Assembly: GCA_002309675.1 (NCBI GenBank)
Contig: DBXX01000052.1
Coordinates: 1-34,333, forward strand
Length of the DNA: 34,333 bases
Source: Lachnospiraceae bacterium UBA1201
GTDB taxonomy: Bacteria; Bacillota; Clostridia; Lachnospirales; Lachnospiraceae
Reading direction: 5' to 3'
The notes beneath the pieces were generated by a model. It ran no database searches. It was not told the origin of the DNA and saw only the letters and a list, made by a program, of their open reading frames with translations. Shown here piece by piece: positions 23,299-32,100 of the stretch. The position numbers and the translations under genes were made by a program. Positions within the stretch are counted from its first letter, which is position 1; each line of letters begins with the position of its first letter.

Positions 23299-23327
23299 AT
23301 TTTATCATACCGGGGCTTCTTTGTCTA
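23299..23327 (-). promoter_or_regulatory. Predicted sigma-A promoter for the pyrH operon
   Basis: On the minus strand TAGACA (23322-23327), a 17-base spacer and TAAAAT (23299-23304) form a good promoter. Its upstream half lies inside the last codons of the transporter ATPase gene and the -10 box directly follows that gene's stop codon. Transcription would begin about 70 bases before the pyrH ATG. Confidence 0.65.
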
Positions 23328-24813
23328 GTATCTCTTTCCCTTCCTCCTCGTCGGAAAGCTTCCCATTTGCCATGTAAACGATGCGATGACACATCTGTTT
23401 TACGACATCGCGGTCATGGGAAATGAAGAGAAAAGCGATACCTGTCTCCCGCTGTACTTTCAGGAATAATTCCAGAATCTGTTTCTGCACCGTTACGTCC
23501 AGCGCGGACACCGGTTCATCGGCGATGATGAACTTCGAACCCTGCACCAGGGCGATCGCGATCGAGATACGCTGGCGCATACCGCCGGATAACTCACGTG
23601 GGTAACGATCCAGCACCTCCGGCATCAGGCCGACCTGCTGCACCGTCTCGATCACGAGTTTATTCTTCTCATCCTGTGTAAGATCCGTACGAAGTTCCAA
23701 CGGCTGCTTTAAGATCCAGCCGATCTTTTTCTTCGGGTTCAGCGAACTGTACGGATCCTGAAAGATCATCTGCGGATGCTTCGAGTGATGGATCACTTCG
23801 CCTTCCGTATCCTTCAAAAGTCCGAGAATACCCTTCGATAACGTGGATTTACCGCAGCCGCTCCGTCCGACCAGACCGACGCATTCGCCGGTATGGATCG
23901 TCAGGTTTACGTGATCTACGATGCAGACTCTGCCGCCCTTCTCGAAGAAATGCTTTTTCTTCTTCGGATAGAACGCCGAAAAATCCTTTATTTCCAGGAC
24001 CGGCTCCTCTAGTGCCTCGTCCTTATCTTCGCGTTCTCTTCCGTCGGGGATCGACGCGATCAATACTTTCGTATAGTCTTCCTTCGGATTTTTGAAGATC
24101 TCCTCAGGTGTCCCGGTCTCCACGACCTTACCATTCTGCATAACATAGATGCGGTCGCAGAAATTCCGGACGATGCTCATATTGTGCGATATGAACAGAA
24201 CCGCCATGTGCATCTCACGGTTCAGTTTTTTCAGAAGCTTCAGGATCTGATCCTGCAGCTGAACATCGAGCGCTGTTGTCGGTTCATCCGCGATCATCAG
24301 CCGCGGGTGTCCGATCAGGGCAATGGCGATCATGACACGCTGGCGCATGCCACCGGAAAGCTCATGCGGATACATCGAAACGATCTGCTCCGGATGGTCC
24401 AGACCCACGATCTGCAGGGTCTCGATCACCTTCGTCTTCCTCTGCTCCTCCGTCAGGTCGCTGAAGACCTCGGGATGCAAAAGCAGAACCTCTTCCACCT
24501 GACGTCCGATCTGCATCAACGGATTCAAAGACGTCATCGGTTCCTGGAAGACCATCGAGATCTCCTTGCCTTTATACATTTGCCGTTCATTCACTTTTAA
24601 TTCGGACAGGTCCTTCCCGTCAAACAGTGCGCTGCCCGATACGCGCGCATCATCGTTTAACAGTCCCATGACGGACAATGCGGACACCGATTTGCCGGAT
24701 CCGGACTCGCCGATGATGCCGACGATCTCATTTTCCTCTACCTGAAAGTTCACGTGGTCGACCGCGACTTTATCGCGGAATTCAACGCACAGATCTTTTA
24801 CGGATAACAGCAT
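23305..24813 (-). CDS. Fused peptide ABC transporter ATPase (OppD-OppF / YejF type)
   Basis: The 502-aa protein has two complete ABC ATPase domains, so it supplies both motor subunits. The first has Walker A G-E-S-G-S-G-K-S (~38), signature L-S-G-G-M-R-Q-R-V (~160) and Walker B M-I-A-D-E-P-T-T-A-L-D. The second has G-R-S-G-C-G-K-S-T (~315), L-S-G-G-M-R-Q-R-I and I-I-A-D-E-P-V-S-A-L-D. The second domain is shorter than usual and ends soon after the H-loop region (L-F-I-S-H-D-R-D-V), lacking the C-terminal oligopeptide extension of OppF. The ATG lies one base after the oppC stop. It powers import of peptides or related compounds; substrate not shown. Confidence 0.92.
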   Translation of the reverse strand: MLLSVKDLCVEFRDKVAVDHVNFQVEENEIVGIIGESGSGKSVSALSVMGLLNDDARVSGSALFDGKDLSELKVNERQMYKGKEISMVFQEPMTSLNPLMQIGRQVEEVLLLHPEVFSDLTEEQRKTKVIETLQIVGLDHPEQIVSMYPHELSGGMRQRVMIAIALIGHPRLMIADEPTTALDVQLQDQILKLLKKLNREMHMAVLFISHNMSIVRNFCDRIYVMQNGKVVETGTPEEIFKNPKEDYTKVLIASIPDGREREDKDEALEEPVLEIKDFSAFYPKKKKHFFEKGGRVCIVDHVNLTIHTGECVGLVGRSGCGKSTLSKGILGLLKDTEGEVIHHSKHPQMIFQDPYSSLNPKKKIGWILKQPLELRTDLTQDEKNKLVIETVQQVGLMPEVLDRYPRELSGGMRQRISIAIALVQGSKFIIADEPVSALDVTVQKQILELFLKVQRETGIAFLFISHDRDVVKQMCHRIVYMANGKLSDEEEGKEILDKEAPV

Positions 24814-24814
24814 G

Positions 24815-25633
24815 TCACACCCCCTTCTCCGAATAATTCTCGCTGACGAAGCTGAATCCTAAGATCAGCAGGATCAGGAAGATACCGGGGGCAATAACAC
24901 ACCAGGGCGACGAAAACATCACGCCCTGCGCCTCCGCGAGCATGCGGCCCAGCGAAGCATCGGGCGGCGATACGCCGATACCCAGGAAGCTTAAGCCCGA
25001 CTCCGCCAGGACGGCGTTATTGAAGCCAACGGCAACACCTGCCATCCACGTCGGAAAGATATTCGGGAAAATATGGATGAAGATGATGCGCAGTTTTCCT
25101 GCGCCCATCAGTTTTGCACTGCGAACGTACTCCGCATCCTTCACCTTAATGACCTCGCCGCGCACCAGACGCGCGAAACTCGGGATGAATGCGATACCGA
25201 GTGCTACGATAACGTTATATTTGCCGGCTCCGACCAGACTGATCATAACGAGCGCGAGCAAAATACTCGGGATCGAGATCAGGGAATCATTCAGTCGCAT
25301 GATGACTTCGTCCAGCAAACCGCCCAGGTAACCGGACAGGGAACCGACCACGGCGCCGATCAGACCGCCGAGGGCGATTACGCCGAACGCGATGGTAAAG
25401 GAATCCTGCATGCCGGCCAGAACGCGCGAGAACACGTCACGCCCGTATTCATCCGTGCCGAAAATATGACTGAGCGAAGGCCCCTGTCCGGTGATGGACG
25501 GGTTCATCGCCGTCGGATCATACGGCAGCCAGAAATAGCTGACAATAACGCACAAAAACAAAACCGCCAGAATGACGAAACCGACGTGAAAATAATGATT
25601 TCTTTTATTCCAAAATCTGATAAACCTGCGCAT
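24815..25633 (-). CDS. Peptide ABC transporter permease (OppC/DppC/YejE-like)
   Basis: The 272-aa integral membrane protein has an N-terminal cytoplasmic tail, a first membrane segment (F-V-I-L-A-V-L-F-L-C-V-I-V), a periplasm-side segment with the G-T-D-E-Y-G-R-D-V-F-S-R motif typical of OppC, and a permease domain with the EAA loop (Y-V-R-S-A-K-L-M-G-A-G). The start follows oppB by three bases with the GGAGG site inside oppB's end, so the genes are coupled. Confidence 0.93.
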   Translation of the reverse strand: MRRFIRFWNKRNHYFHVGFVILAVLFLCVIVSYFWLPYDPTAMNPSITGQGPSLSHIFGTDEYGRDVFSRVLAGMQDSFTIAFGVIALGGLIGAVVGSLSGYLGGLLDEVIMRLNDSLISIPSILLALVMISLVGAGKYNVIVALGIAFIPSFARLVRGEVIKVKDAEYVRSAKLMGAGKLRIIFIHIFPNIFPTWMAGVAVGFNNAVLAESGLSFLGIGVSPPDASLGRMLAEAQGVMFSSPWCVIAPGIFLILLILGFSFVSENYSEKGV

Positions 25634-25636
25634 ATG

Positions 25637-26581
25637 TCAATCCTCCATAGTAATTCTGGGATCGATACACTGATACAGGATATCAACGATCGTATTCATA
25701 ACAATAACTACAAATGCCATATACAGGATGATCACGGAAACGACCGGAAAGTCGCGGTGATTGATCGAAGAGATCAAAAGCTGGCCCATGCCCGGAAGGC
25801 CGAATACCTGCTCGACCACGATGCTTCCGGCCATGATCTCGGCGATGGTCATGCCCAGGATCGTCACTACCGGCAGGATCGCATTTTTCAGGATATGGCG
25901 ATAGAACACGTGCTTCTCTCCCGCGCCCTTGGAATACGCCGTGCGGACATAATCCTTGCGGGACTCTTCCAAAACGTTGGTACGCAGGAAACGGGACACC
26001 ATGGCGATCTTCGGGATCGCTATGGCAAACGCGCCCGGGATCATGCACCCCAAAAAGCCGAAGAAACTGTTCTCCGGTTTGACGAAATAGTACGGAATAA
26101 ATAACTTCAGCCCCAGGCCGAATATCAAAATGATCAGAATACCCGTAAAAAACGACGGAACCGCCATGCAGACCTGGGTCGTAACATGTAAGGCCGCACC
26201 GATCGGTTTCTTAGCTGTCCTTCCGAGGAAAATCCCGACCGGAAGCGAGATCAAAACGATCAGGAAGAAACTCTCCATAGCCAGGAAAAACGTGACTTTT
26301 AATTTGCCTCCGATCAGCTCGGCAACGGACATGTCGTATTTGTACGAAGAACCGAAGTCTCCGCGGAACATGCCGAACAACCAAGTAAAATATCGCTTAA
26401 AGAACGGATCATCCAGATGTAATTCTTTACGCAGCGCCGCGATCTGCTCAGGCGTTGCATTGGTTCCGAGACGCGAAACAGCGCCATCTCCCGGAATGAT
26501 CTGGAAAATGACGAATATCAGAAACGATATTAAAAGCAGGGTTAGAACCAGCGCGATCAGGCGCCTTGCGATCTGTTTCAT
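25637..26581 (-). CDS. Peptide ABC transporter permease (OppB/DppB/YejB-like)
   Basis: The 314-aa protein is the first permease subunit. It has an N-terminal membrane segment (R-L-I-A-L-V-L-T-L-L-L-I-S-F-L), a G-D-F-G-S-S-Y region, and the permease domain with the EAA loop (Y-V-R-T-A-Y-S-K-G-A-G) and further membrane segments to the end. I chose the ATG at 26581, preceded by GGAGG six bases away; an upstream in-frame start at 26620 would add residues that do not look like the family. There is no gene for a substrate-binding protein beside it. Confidence 0.93.
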   Translation of the reverse strand: MKQIARRLIALVLTLLLISFLIFVIFQIIPGDGAVSRLGTNATPEQIAALRKELHLDDPFFKRYFTWLFGMFRGDFGSSYKYDMSVAELIGGKLKVTFFLAMESFFLIVLISLPVGIFLGRTAKKPIGAALHVTTQVCMAVPSFFTGILIILIFGLGLKLFIPYYFVKPENSFFGFLGCMIPGAFAIAIPKIAMVSRFLRTNVLEESRKDYVRTAYSKGAGEKHVFYRHILKNAILPVVTILGMTIAEIMAGSIVVEQVFGLPGMGQLLISSINHRDFPVVSVIILYMAFVVIVMNTIVDILYQCIDPRITMED

Positions 26582-26652
26582 GCATGTCCTCCAAGCTACG
26601 CCCCCGCCGTGCGAAAACACATTTCAAACCGGCGAATGTCCGCGTAAAGAAT

Positions 26653-26683
26653 CAAGCCGGAAGGCGCTATGCCCTCCGGCTTG
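26653..26683 (-). terminator. Terminator-like hairpin between degV and oppB
   Basis: CAAGCCGGAAGGC and GCCCTCCGGCTTG pair over 13 positions with one mismatch (a G-U pair in the minus-strand RNA), around a short loop. On the minus strand it is followed by a weak T-rich run (TTGATTCTTT). It lies 40 bases after the degV stop and about 70 bases before the oppB start, so it separates the two units. Confidence 0.7.
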
Positions 26684-26723
26684 CTATCCACATAACGCTT
26701 CCTACATAATAGCAGAAAGGACG

Positions 26724-27632
26724 TCAATTTGCAACTTGTACATTTTTCACAAAATCACTCTGAAGCTCCATCGGCAGCACATCGATACCGACTGCGAGAG
26801 CACCCGGTCCGATATGGCAGGATACGGAAAGCGAAAGCTCGGCGATATCGACCGGAATACCCGGATATTTTTCTGTCAGTTCGTTGCGAAGCTCCTCAAC
26901 TGCTTCGAAATTCCGTGTATGAACCGCGTACAGGTGTACCTGCTTATTGAGGAAGGCTTCGGTGAAACGCTCCCGCAGATCCTTATCCACTGCATCGACC
27001 ATGATCTTGCGCGCCTGCTTAATACCTCTGCATCTGGAAAATGCATCCAGCTTACCGCCCTGAATGGTCAGAACCGGCTTGATATTCAGGATCGCACCCA
27101 GCGCTGCGCCGGCCGGAGTAACACGTCCGCCCTTACGAAGGTACTTTAATGTATCGACCATGATATAGATCGAAGATTCGAACTTATCGCGGGTCAGGAT
27201 ATCATAGATCTCCTGGCCTGAATAGCCCATATCCGCAAGTTTTCTGGCATGGATCGCGCTGCCCGCCTGGGTAATGGAGATACGCTGATTATTGACAACG
27301 AATACCTTTCCGTCGTAATCCTCAGCTACCAGCGTCGCCGTCTCACAGGAACCAGACAGTCCGCTGGACATCGGAATATAGATGACCTCATCGTGTGTCT
27401 CAAGCAACTCGTCCCACGTATCCATCAATGTTCCGACGGTCGGCTGGGACGTCAGGATCTTGCAATCCTGCTTAAGCATCTCGAAGAACTCTTCCTTCGT
27501 GATGGAAATATCCTCAAAATACTCTTTATCATCGATCGTAAACGGCATCGGGACTACATAAATGCCCAACTCCTTCGCTTCCTGCGGTGAAAGGCCGCTG
27601 TTGCTGTCCGTCAAAATCGCTATATTACTCAT
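26724..27632 (-). CDS. DegV family fatty-acid-binding protein
   Basis: DegV proteins bind a fatty acid between two domains; some (FakB) hand it to the FakA kinase for phospholipid synthesis. The 302-aa product opens with the family hallmark I-A-I-L-T-D-S-N-S-G-L-S and has P-M-S-S-G-L-S-G-S near residue 90, which contacts the carboxylate. I chose the ATG at 27632, which has GGAGGAG eight bases before it, rather than an in-frame start at 27698. It has its own promoter at 27721-27749 and a symmetrical hairpin in its leader. Confidence 0.93.
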   Translation of the reverse strand: MSNIAILTDSNSGLSPQEAKELGIYVVPMPFTIDDKEYFEDISITKEEFFEMLKQDCKILTSQPTVGTLMDTWDELLETHDEVIYIPMSSGLSGSCETATLVAEDYDGKVFVVNNQRISITQAGSAIHARKLADMGYSGQEIYDILTRDKFESSIYIMVDTLKYLRKGGRVTPAGAALGAILNIKPVLTIQGGKLDAFSRCRGIKQARKIMVDAVDKDLRERFTEAFLNKQVHLYAVHTRNFEAVEELRNELTEKYPGIPVDIAELSLSVSCHIGPGALAVGIDVLPMELQSDFVKNVQVAN

Positions 27633-27652
27633 GTTCCTTCTCCTCCGAAAAC

Positions 27653-27686
27653 GGTTTCTATCCCTATTCATGCAGGGTCTGAAACC
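27653..27686 (-). promoter_or_regulatory. Symmetrical hairpin/operator in the degV leader
   Basis: GGTTTC, three bases, CCCT, eight bases, AGGG, three bases, GAAACC makes an interrupted palindrome with two paired blocks and symmetrical inner bulges. It lies between the predicted transcription start (about 27714) and the degV ribosome binding site (about 27643). It may fold in the RNA or bind a dimeric regulator as DNA. I cannot tie it to a known riboswitch. Confidence 0.5.
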
Positions 27687-27720
27687 ATTCCTTAACATAA
27701 TTGCATACCCTTACCAATGC

Positions 27721-27749
27721 ATTATAAACGAAGGTGAACGAAAAAGCAA
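27721..27749 (-). promoter_or_regulatory. Sigma-A type promoter for degV
   Basis: On the minus strand TTGCTT (27744-27749), 17 bases and a perfect TATAAT (27721-27726). The leader would be about 80 bases. The rest of the 271-base gap up to the lipoprotein terminator is AT-rich and I see nothing else in it. Confidence 0.65.
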
Positions 27750-27852
27750 TAGAAATTTTCAGAAAATTAAATACTACATTTCAGAATATTCAGAACACAT
27801 CACGCGGTTATTAAAACACGAAGTTTGAGTATTCATAACTTTTAAATGTAGT

Positions 27853-27891
27853 AATAAAAACTACGAGACCGCAACAGGTGCAGTCTCGCAG
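27853..27891 (-). terminator. Intrinsic terminator of the surface protein-lipoprotein operon
   Basis: On the minus strand GCGAGACTGC pairs with GCGGTCTCGT (wobble pairs allowed) around a seven-base loop and is followed by AGTTTTTATT. It lies 13 bases after the lipoprotein stop codon. Confidence 0.85.
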
Positions 27892-27903
27892 CATCTACAT
27901 AAT

Positions 27904-29082
27904 TCAGTTTTCTTTCAACGTCCAGAGGATATCGAAAAGCACTTCCAGACCGGAATCTGCATTTGCCGATGAGGTGTACAGATCTACACTCCAAAGGCTG
28001 CCCTTATCATCGACGTTGATGCAGAGGGTCTCTTTCATATCACCGGGAAGATCCATGTTCACGGTCTTGTAATTATACCGGCCATTAATACTGATGATAT
28101 CGGAAAGTGTGATGCCTTCCTTCTTTTTCAGATCAGACGCCAGATTTTCCATCTGCTCCTCTGTAGATATAGAGCCTAGCATATTCTGATGTCGGATCAA
28201 AATATACTCGGTTTCCGCCTCGTTCAGGAATAAATAAATACCGTCGGAGGCTTTTCTTACATTTTTAATGGTGTCTTTTTTGTAGGCAACGGTCATATCC
28301 GTCTCATCCGGCATACGATCCGTAAGAATCTCGTATTTTTTTTCTTCTTCCGGGTCAGATTTTAAGCCCATCGCACAAGTTTTAATTATCTCTTCGGTTT
28401 TCTTGTTTTGTTCATCCGATTTCTGACGATCATAACCCTTTACGATTCCGATCACAACATACACGCCTATGTCATCCTTTTTACCATAGATCAAGGTAAA
28501 ACCGTCACCGTTATATGACTGTTCGGATTCGTCCATGAATTCCATCTTCGTCATGGGGCAATATACCGCCCGCATATTATTCAGGTTTTCATACACAACG
28601 ATTGTTTGATCATCCAATAATTCGAAATCACGCAAACGAAGCATGTCCTTAGCAATGATCCTGTCGTCCGTATCATTCAGCAAGGCCAAAAGATCCATCT
28701 CATTAAACACGGCTCCGCCGTTGTATGTGTTCATTTTGAACACATACAACAGGTATTCCGGAGTTTCCGCGATCATCGCATCTTCTTTCTGCTCGACTGT
28801 TGCGTCTTCGGGAAATGCTATCTCCGCAGAGAGTATATCGGGCCGATAAACCTTAGTCGTATACAAAACCTCATCCGGTTTAACTTCCACAGCCTCGGAA
28901 GGTTGTGTCGTAGGCGTTGCCGACTCAACAGGCGTTTCCGTAGGTGAAGCCGTCTCGGCAGAGACTGAAGCTTCTGCGTCAGTAGTCGGTTCTTCGTCTT
29001 TCTGTTTTTTGCATGATGCGAGCGTCATCATGACGGCCATCACCAAAAGCATCAGCAACAAATTTTTATATAATCTCTTCAC
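27904..29082 (-). CDS. Lipoprotein of unknown function, partner of the giant surface protein
   Basis: The 392-aa product has a lipoprotein signal peptide: K-R-L-Y-K, a hydrophobic run and the lipobox L-A-S-C near residue 24, so it should be lipid-anchored on the outer face of the membrane. A Thr/Ser/Pro/Glu-rich spacer (residues about 30-65) follows, as in many Gram-positive lipoproteins, then a mixed alpha/beta domain I do not recognise. The start is GTG at 29082: AGGAG at 29089-29093 is six bases before it, whereas an in-frame TTG at 29088 directly touches that site. It begins 25 bases after the stop of the giant surface protein gene and is followed by a terminator, so the two form an operon and may act together at the surface. 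Confidence 0.85.
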   Translation of the reverse strand: MKRLYKNLLLMLLVMAVMMTLASCKKQKDEEPTTDAEASVSAETASPTETPVESATPTTQPSEAVEVKPDEVLYTTKVYRPDILSAEIAFPEDATVEQKEDAMIAETPEYLLYVFKMNTYNGGAVFNEMDLLALLNDTDDRIIAKDMLRLRDFELLDDQTIVVYENLNNMRAVYCPMTKMEFMDESEQSYNGDGFTLIYGKKDDIGVYVVIGIVKGYDRQKSDEQNKKTEEIIKTCAMGLKSDPEEEKKYEILTDRMPDETDMTVAYKKDTIKNVRKASDGIYLFLNEAETEYILIRHQNMLGSISTEEQMENLASDLKKKEGITLSDIISINGRYNYKTVNMDLPGDMKETLCINVDDKGSLWSVDLYTSSANADSGLEVLFDILWTLKEN

Positions 29083-29107
29083 TCTCAACTCCTTAACTAA
29101 AAGAAAC

Positions 29108-32100
29108 TCATCTCTGCTTTACATAAAGGAATATCTTCGTGACACAATCCGGGATCTGATTTGCCAGATCTTCAAATCCATTCGAAGAGACTCTTTGTCC
29201 GAAGATTTCCAATGCTCTGTCATATTCCCCGAATGGATCCATATTATCCGAACCCGTAGCAAAATCATTCGCCACGGCCTGCTCTGCAGAAATAAAGAGA
29301 TTCAGTACAGATTCGAGAATCTTTTCGGGTACTTCGCCTCGTTCTGATTCGATCTTCAATGCTTTACCCAACATCTCGCCTTTGATTTTGTCAACGGTTA
29401 GATCGATCACTTCATCCTTCAACGTATCTATTACGAAATCGGACAGTTCTTCATATTCCTCTCTGCTCTTCATAAGTTCTTCGATCTTGTTCAAATACTT
29501 AGTGCCCTTTACGACATAGCCGACTGCCGGGCAGTATATACTTATCGCGTCAACGGCCACATCCGAAAACGCTTCACCGATCTCAAACGCGAACTCCAGA
29601 GCCACAGACGCATTATTCGTGTGCGACATAAGGATATTTAACTTGATGTTTTCACTTATGGGTTCATTTGTTCCATAGGAACGCAATACCCAATCACCGT
29701 TTTCAAACCTCAGTACAAACGCAGTGCTGTTGAAACTATTTGACGTCTGACTGTTGCCGGCTCTCTTCGTATTTACGATATAGTAAGTCGTCCCGTCGAT
29801 CCTCTCCCACTCCGAAGAAGTATATTCTCTGGTAAAGTGAGTATCATCGAATGCAGAAGCATCATATTCACTCTTCAGCATATCCCTTACTGTATTGCCC
29901 TCGTCTTCTTTCCAAACAGCATACAGAGTTACATCCATACCGTAATCTGTGGGAACGATCGTCTTAGTCTGATCTTTCGGGAATTCAGGTTCGAGTACAT
30001 AATACTGTCGGTAATTCACGGGATGCCAACCTTCGAACGTATAACCGGGATAGGACGGAACGTTGGTAACATCCACCGTATGTTCACCGGGACTGAGCAA
30101 TGCGGTTCCGGGACCGCCCACTCCTCCATTCGGATTATAAACGATCCTGAATACATCATCAGGAGCAGCAAGTTTCCTGTAAGTCGCGTATAACTCAATG
30201 CTCTCCCGAACCGTAATGCTTTCACCGATTGAAAGATCGGGAACTGCAGAATAAACAGCACCAAAGCGCAGATCCATAATATCGTATGACCAACCGACAA
30301 ACTCATAACCGCTGTAGAAGGTAGCCTCTGCCGGAGGCGTAACCTCTGAACCCACATTTACAGTTGCAACCGATCCGATCTGTTCTCCGCTAAAACCATC
30401 CTTATACTTGATGGTACATGTTTTATTTCTAGGGATCGCGTACAAAACATAATCCTTATAAGGAATGGTAAAGCTGCCCTCAGGCGCTAATGTCACATCA
30501 TCCTTGGATTCTCCCCAACCGCTCAAATAGAAATCGCCTTTATTCTTAAACAATTTAGAATAATCTTTCAGATCCACCTTGGTTCCGGGAAGTCCGGAAA
30601 TAGTTATCGGATTAGTGATACCCGGATAACCGTTCGGATCCAAAGTGCATGAATACTTGGATTTCCAGCATGCATATAATACCAGTACACCGCTGCCTTC
30701 TTGATTAAATGTGACCGGAGAACTCTCCCTGTAGATGACATTTACATTGAACGTTTTCAGATCAGCGCCGATTGAAGGACTGCTATTCGGTCTATAAGCC
30801 CATCCGTTGAATACACACCCTTTTTTGTCAGGATGAACCGTCGTCAACTCGATCTCACCGGTACTGATATTACCATACGTAGGTTCCGTAGGCCCGTTCT
30901 CAACATCTTTTCCGTTCCAGATATACACAACAGTGATCTTACCGGTTTCTACCTCTGTTTTCTCATAACTAGTCTCCAGACTGTATACAGACCGTTCATC
31001 GCGAGTATTCACGAACGAAGAAACTAAGGCTCCGGAAGATATAGATCTGCGATCGAACAAATCCGCCAGATATGTCCAACCTTTGAACTTAACCCCGCCT
31101 ACTTCCGGAGGAATATAGGAAACGGTCTCGTCCGATTTTAACGTTTCCGTATGCAGAATTTCTTTTGTGTAGGAATCGATATACTTGATCGTATACTCTC
31201 TACGTTCCCAAGTTGCCGTCAATTCCAATCCCTCTGCCGGAACAAGCACTTCTGACCCCTCCGGATAGATCGTTCCATCCTTGGCCTTCCATCCACCGAA
31301 ATTATAATCGTCACGCTTAGGGGTATTGAAAGAATTGAGTTTAAATGTTGTTTCCCCCGGAAGGATCAGCGGCATTTCCGCATCCTGTTTGCCATCGATG
31401 CCGTCCTTCAACTTCAAGACGCGTTCCGTCCATATCCAGTCAGGATACAGAACCACACATCTCTGATAGTTCGAAAGTTCTACTTCCTTCTGAAGAACTC
31501 CTGTAACACCGGGGGTTTTCACCCATCCGAAGAACACGAAGCCATCCTTATCCGGCTTCGAAATCGTAACCGATTTCTTTCCCGGACTATCAAAGTTATC
31601 GACCTTAGGACAGTTATAACCATCATATGGATGATAAATGATAGAATATGCATTCTTATTGCTTCTCTCATAAATCGAGTATACATAGAGTGTACTCGAT
31701 GAACTGTAAGGGACATCTATGCTTCTGGACTGACCCGCCTTAAAGTACAGGTCTTCCGCAAGGATATCGTTTTCACCCAAAAGCGGGAGCTCGCCCAGAG
31801 GAAAATTCTCACTTAACATCCACCCCGCAAAACGAAGGCCGGGAATTTCAATGCCATCGATCGCGGTGTACTTATGGCTTACACCGTCCACTTTCTTAAT
31901 TTCTTTTCCGGTGAAACCATCCATGTATACGATCGAATGCTCATACCATAGAGCATACAGGGTGATCTCGGTTTGATTGGTCTTTTGAAGAACCCTTTCG
32001 ACCGGATCTCCGGGAGCAAATGTATCTCCGAAACGATCGGGGGTTGTACTCCAGCGATAAAAATTGACTCCATCGTCAAAAAGGCAGTTCGGAAGCGTCT

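Noticed and set aside
27727..27852. Small RNA or peptide gene in the AT-rich gap upstream of degV
   Set aside because: Apart from the degV promoter and the lipoprotein terminator, no structured or coding signal could be supported.
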